DNA of 64,000 nucleotides, from assembly GCF_003688995.1 (NCBI RefSeq), contig NZ_PENI01000008.1:62001-126000 (forward strand). Reading direction: 5' to 3'. This stretch comes from Streptomyces shenzhenensis (GTDB taxonomy: Bacteria; Actinomycetota; Actinomycetes; Streptomycetales; Streptomycetaceae). A program made the position numbers and the translations under genes. The notes below the pieces were generated by a model. The model was not told the DNA's origin. It searched no databases and was given only the letters and a program-made list of their open reading frames with translations. Of the stretch, positions 60,567-64,000 are shown piece by piece (within the stretch, counting starts at the first letter, position 1; each line of letters begins with the position of its first letter).

Positions 60567-61610
60567 GCCGACACCGTCCTGCGGTGGCGGACCAGCGCGA
60601 TGAACACGGGCGCGCCGACGACGGCCGTCACCACGCCCGCGTCGAGTTCGTCGGGACGGACGACGACCCGGCCCAGGACGTCCGCGAAGAGCAGCAGCGC
60701 CGGGGCGAGCAGCATGGACAGCGGGAGCGTCCAGCGCTGGTCGGCTCCGACGATCATCCGGGCCATGTGCGGGACGGCGAGGCCCACGAAGACCAGCGGG
60801 CCCACGGCCGCGGTCGCCGCACCGCACAGCAGTGTCACCGCGAGCAGCCCCAGGAAGCGGGTGCGGTCCAGGTGGGCGCCGAGTGCGCGGGCGGCGTCGT
60901 CGCCCAGGGCGAGGGCGTTGAGCGGGCGGACCAGCGCGAGGGCCAGCAGCAGGCCGGTCCCGATGAACGGCGTGATGGCGGTGAGCGTCGCGCTGTCGGC
61001 GCGGGCCAGCGAGCCCACGCTCCAGAACCGCAGCTGGTCCAGGACCTGGGCGTCGAGCAGCATGAGGGTCTGGCTGGCGCCGGTGAAGACAGCGGCGATC
61101 ACCGCGCCGCCCAGCGCCAGCCGCTCCGGGGTGGCACCGCCGCGTCCGCCGGAGGCCAGCGAGTAGGCGAGCAGACCGGCGATGACCGCGCCGGCCATCG
61201 CGAACCACACCGAGACCCACAGGTTGGTCAGCCCCAGTACGGTGAGGGACAGGACCACGCCCGTGGCGGCGCCCGCGTTGATGCCGAGCAGCCCGGGGTC
61301 GGCCAGCGGATTGCGGGTGAGCGCCTGGATCAGGGCGCCCGCGACGCCCAGGGCGGCGCCGGCGGCGATGCCGGCGAGGGTACGGGGCACGCGGACGTCC
61401 CAGATCACCGAACCCGCCGTCGAGCCGTCGTCGTGCAGCAGGGCGTGCACGACCGTGGACAGGGCGAGCGAGCGGGACCCGATCGCCAGGCTCAGCGCGA
61501 CGGCCGCGAGCAGCAGGAGCAGGGCGCCGAGCACGGCAAGGGAGCGCGTCGACGTCCGGCGTCCGGGGCTCCGGCCCGTCCTGTCCTGGTCGACTGCCGC
61601 CGTGGCGATG

Positions 61611-61621
<11 letters not shown>
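60563..61621 (-). CDS. Iron-siderophore ABC permease (FecCD type) 4
   Basis: 352 residues from a GTG start. Signatures: [43 protein letters not shown] and [23 protein letters not shown]. About nine helices. Its start overlaps the end of the adenylating enzyme gene by 11 bp, so uptake and synthesis are in one transcript under the same iron box. Confidence 0.9.
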
Positions 61622-63245
<1,624 letters not shown>

Positions 63246-63265
63246 GCTCAACTCCCACCTGCTGT

Positions 63266-63284
63266 TTAGGAGAGGCTTACCTAA
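63266..63284. promoter_or_regulatory. Iron box upstream of the aryl-AMP ligase gene
   Basis: TTAGGAGAGGCTTACCTAA matches the DmdR/IdeR consensus in 16 of 19 positions. It lies 20 bp upstream of the ligase start, ready to repress the ligase/permease operon in high iron. Confidence 0.8.
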
Positions 63285-63448
63285 TTTGCGATCACGGTCA
63301 AGTCCGGGGAGTGCTCGTGGTGCCGTTTCCGCAGGTGATCCGGTATGGCGACGCGGCGGACCAGGGAGGCGGGCGGCGGCCGAACCCCGGATGTGATCCA
63401 GAGTGGCCCTGGACGGACCTTCGTCCCGGCGGCTAGGTTCTATCGCGA

Positions 63449-63467
63449 TTAGGTTAGGGTAACCTAA
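63449..63467. promoter_or_regulatory. Near-perfect iron box upstream of salicylate synthase
   Basis: TTAGGTTAGGGTAACCTAA matches the consensus in 17 of 19 positions. It lies 18 bp upstream of the TTG start. Together with the box at 63266 it controls both divergent arms of the cluster. Confidence 0.82.
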
Positions 63468-63485
63468 GTCCAGGGAGGTAGCTCG

Positions 63486-64000
63486 TTGCTGCGTTATCTG
63501 AGCGCGGAGACGGAACTGCCGGCAGACGGGGATCCCCTCCTGTTGGTCGCGAAACTGGCGGAGTCGGGACTGTTCGACCAGTACGTCGTCTACGAACGTG
63601 AAGGCGACTACTGCTTCGCCGGAGGCGCGCTCGGCGAGGTCGTCCTCGGCCGCTCCGGGATCCGGCGCAGATGGCTCTCCGAAGAGATCGTGGAACCCCT
63701 CGGCCCGCACCCGCTGCGTCAGGTCGGGGAGAAACTGGCGGAGATGGGCGCCGAGGGCTGGAACGCCCACGGCTGGATGGCGTTCGAGTTCTCCCATCTG
63801 TACACCGACCGGCCCGACCGGGCGGGCGACGCGGACCTGCTCCATCTCGCCGTCCCGCACACCGAGGTGCGGTTCCGTCAGGAGCACGCCGAGGTGCGCG
63901 GAGCGGACCGGGAGACGCTGAACGCGGTGCTGGAACTGCTCGCCGAACCCGTCAGCCGTACCCCCGTCGCCCCGCGGCCGATCGAGGTCGCGGACGTCTC
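63486..64000 (+). CDS. Salicylate synthase (MbtI/Irp9-like), N-terminal part, runs off window
   Basis: Frame open from a TTG at 63486 to the end of the window, 171 residues seen. GGGAGG lies 7 bases upstream of the TTG; no ATG or GTG is better placed, so a TTG start is proposed. The protein opens [20 protein letters not shown], continues with [26 protein letters not shown] (about 33-58) and [15 protein letters not shown] near 100-114. These match the N-terminal domain of MbtI-like salicylate synthases, which convert chorismate through isochorismate to salicylate. The catalytic chorismate-binding domain lies outside. It suggests a salicylate-capped siderophore. Confidence 0.8.
   Translation, partial: MLRYLSAETELPADGDPLLLVAKLAESGLFDQYVVYEREGDYCFAGGALGEVVLGRSGIRRRWLSEEIVEPLGPHPLRQVGEKLAEMGAEGWNAHGWMAFEFSHLYTDRPDRAGDADLLHLAVPHTEVRFRQEHAEVRGADRETLNAVLELLAEPVSRTPVAPRPIEVADV

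Overview
The window looks like a stretch of accessory chromosome from a Streptomyces or a close actinomycete. It is very GC-rich, with strong third-position G/C, frequent GTG starts and long runs of genes joined by 4-bp ATGA/GTGA overlaps. It also carries DmdR/IdeR-type iron boxes and many families typical of Streptomyces (SpoIIE phosphatases, secreted S8 protease, FecCD permeases). No rRNA, tRNA, insertion sequence, prophage or CRISPR array was seen. Identifications come from reading motifs by eye; no database search was run.

0-18 kb. A translationally coupled set enters from the left edge: a nitroreductase tail, a fused AroD-like/AroE-like protein whose AroD half contains no lysine at all, two small tandem beta-barrel-like paralogues and an acyl-CoA-dehydrogenase-fold flavoprotein. 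It resembles a fragment of a biosynthetic cluster. Next come signalling genes (MASE1 membrane protein, two SpoIIE-type phosphatases), an unusual structured intergenic region near 9.7 kb, small membrane proteins, an isoaspartyl methyltransferase and a PP2C phosphatase. A secreted carbohydrate pair follows (GH59 galactocerebrosidase-like and an MGH1-like glycosidase), with a TrmB/LuxR-type regulator.

18-42 kb. This part is a mosaic of small regulator-plus-enzyme modules: a large secreted subtilase; TetR with two SDRs; VOC protein, epoxide hydrolase, and ArsR with an MFS pump; a three-subunit xanthine-dehydrogenase-type molybdoenzyme; a Met/His-rich membrane protein next to an ECF sigma factor; esterase with ABM monooxygenase; AraC with an SDR; LysR with a quinone-oxidoreductase; and a GbsR/MarR regulator. 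Several carry clear palindromic operators in their promoters.

42-64 kb. An iron-boxed siderophore uptake operon (lipoprotein, two permeases, ATPase) is followed by what I consider the most interesting system. A LacI regulator lies in an operon with a giant kinase/M23-like/class III aminotransferase fusion. A second operon encodes a DppABCDF-type transporter, a P1/NylC-like N-terminal hydrolase, a C45 acyltransferase-like hydrolase and a MOSC-ferredoxin-reductase fusion. Both operons have a HrdB-like promoter followed by almost the same palindrome (TTGCCGGAACGTTCCGGCAA and a variant), so they should form one regulon for import and dismantling of an amide-linked, possibly N-hydroxylated amine or amino alcohol. 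The right end is the start of a salicylate-type siderophore cluster: two FecCD permeases, a salicyl/dihydroxybenzoyl-AMP ligase, and a divergent salicylate synthase cut by the window edge, with two iron boxes between them.
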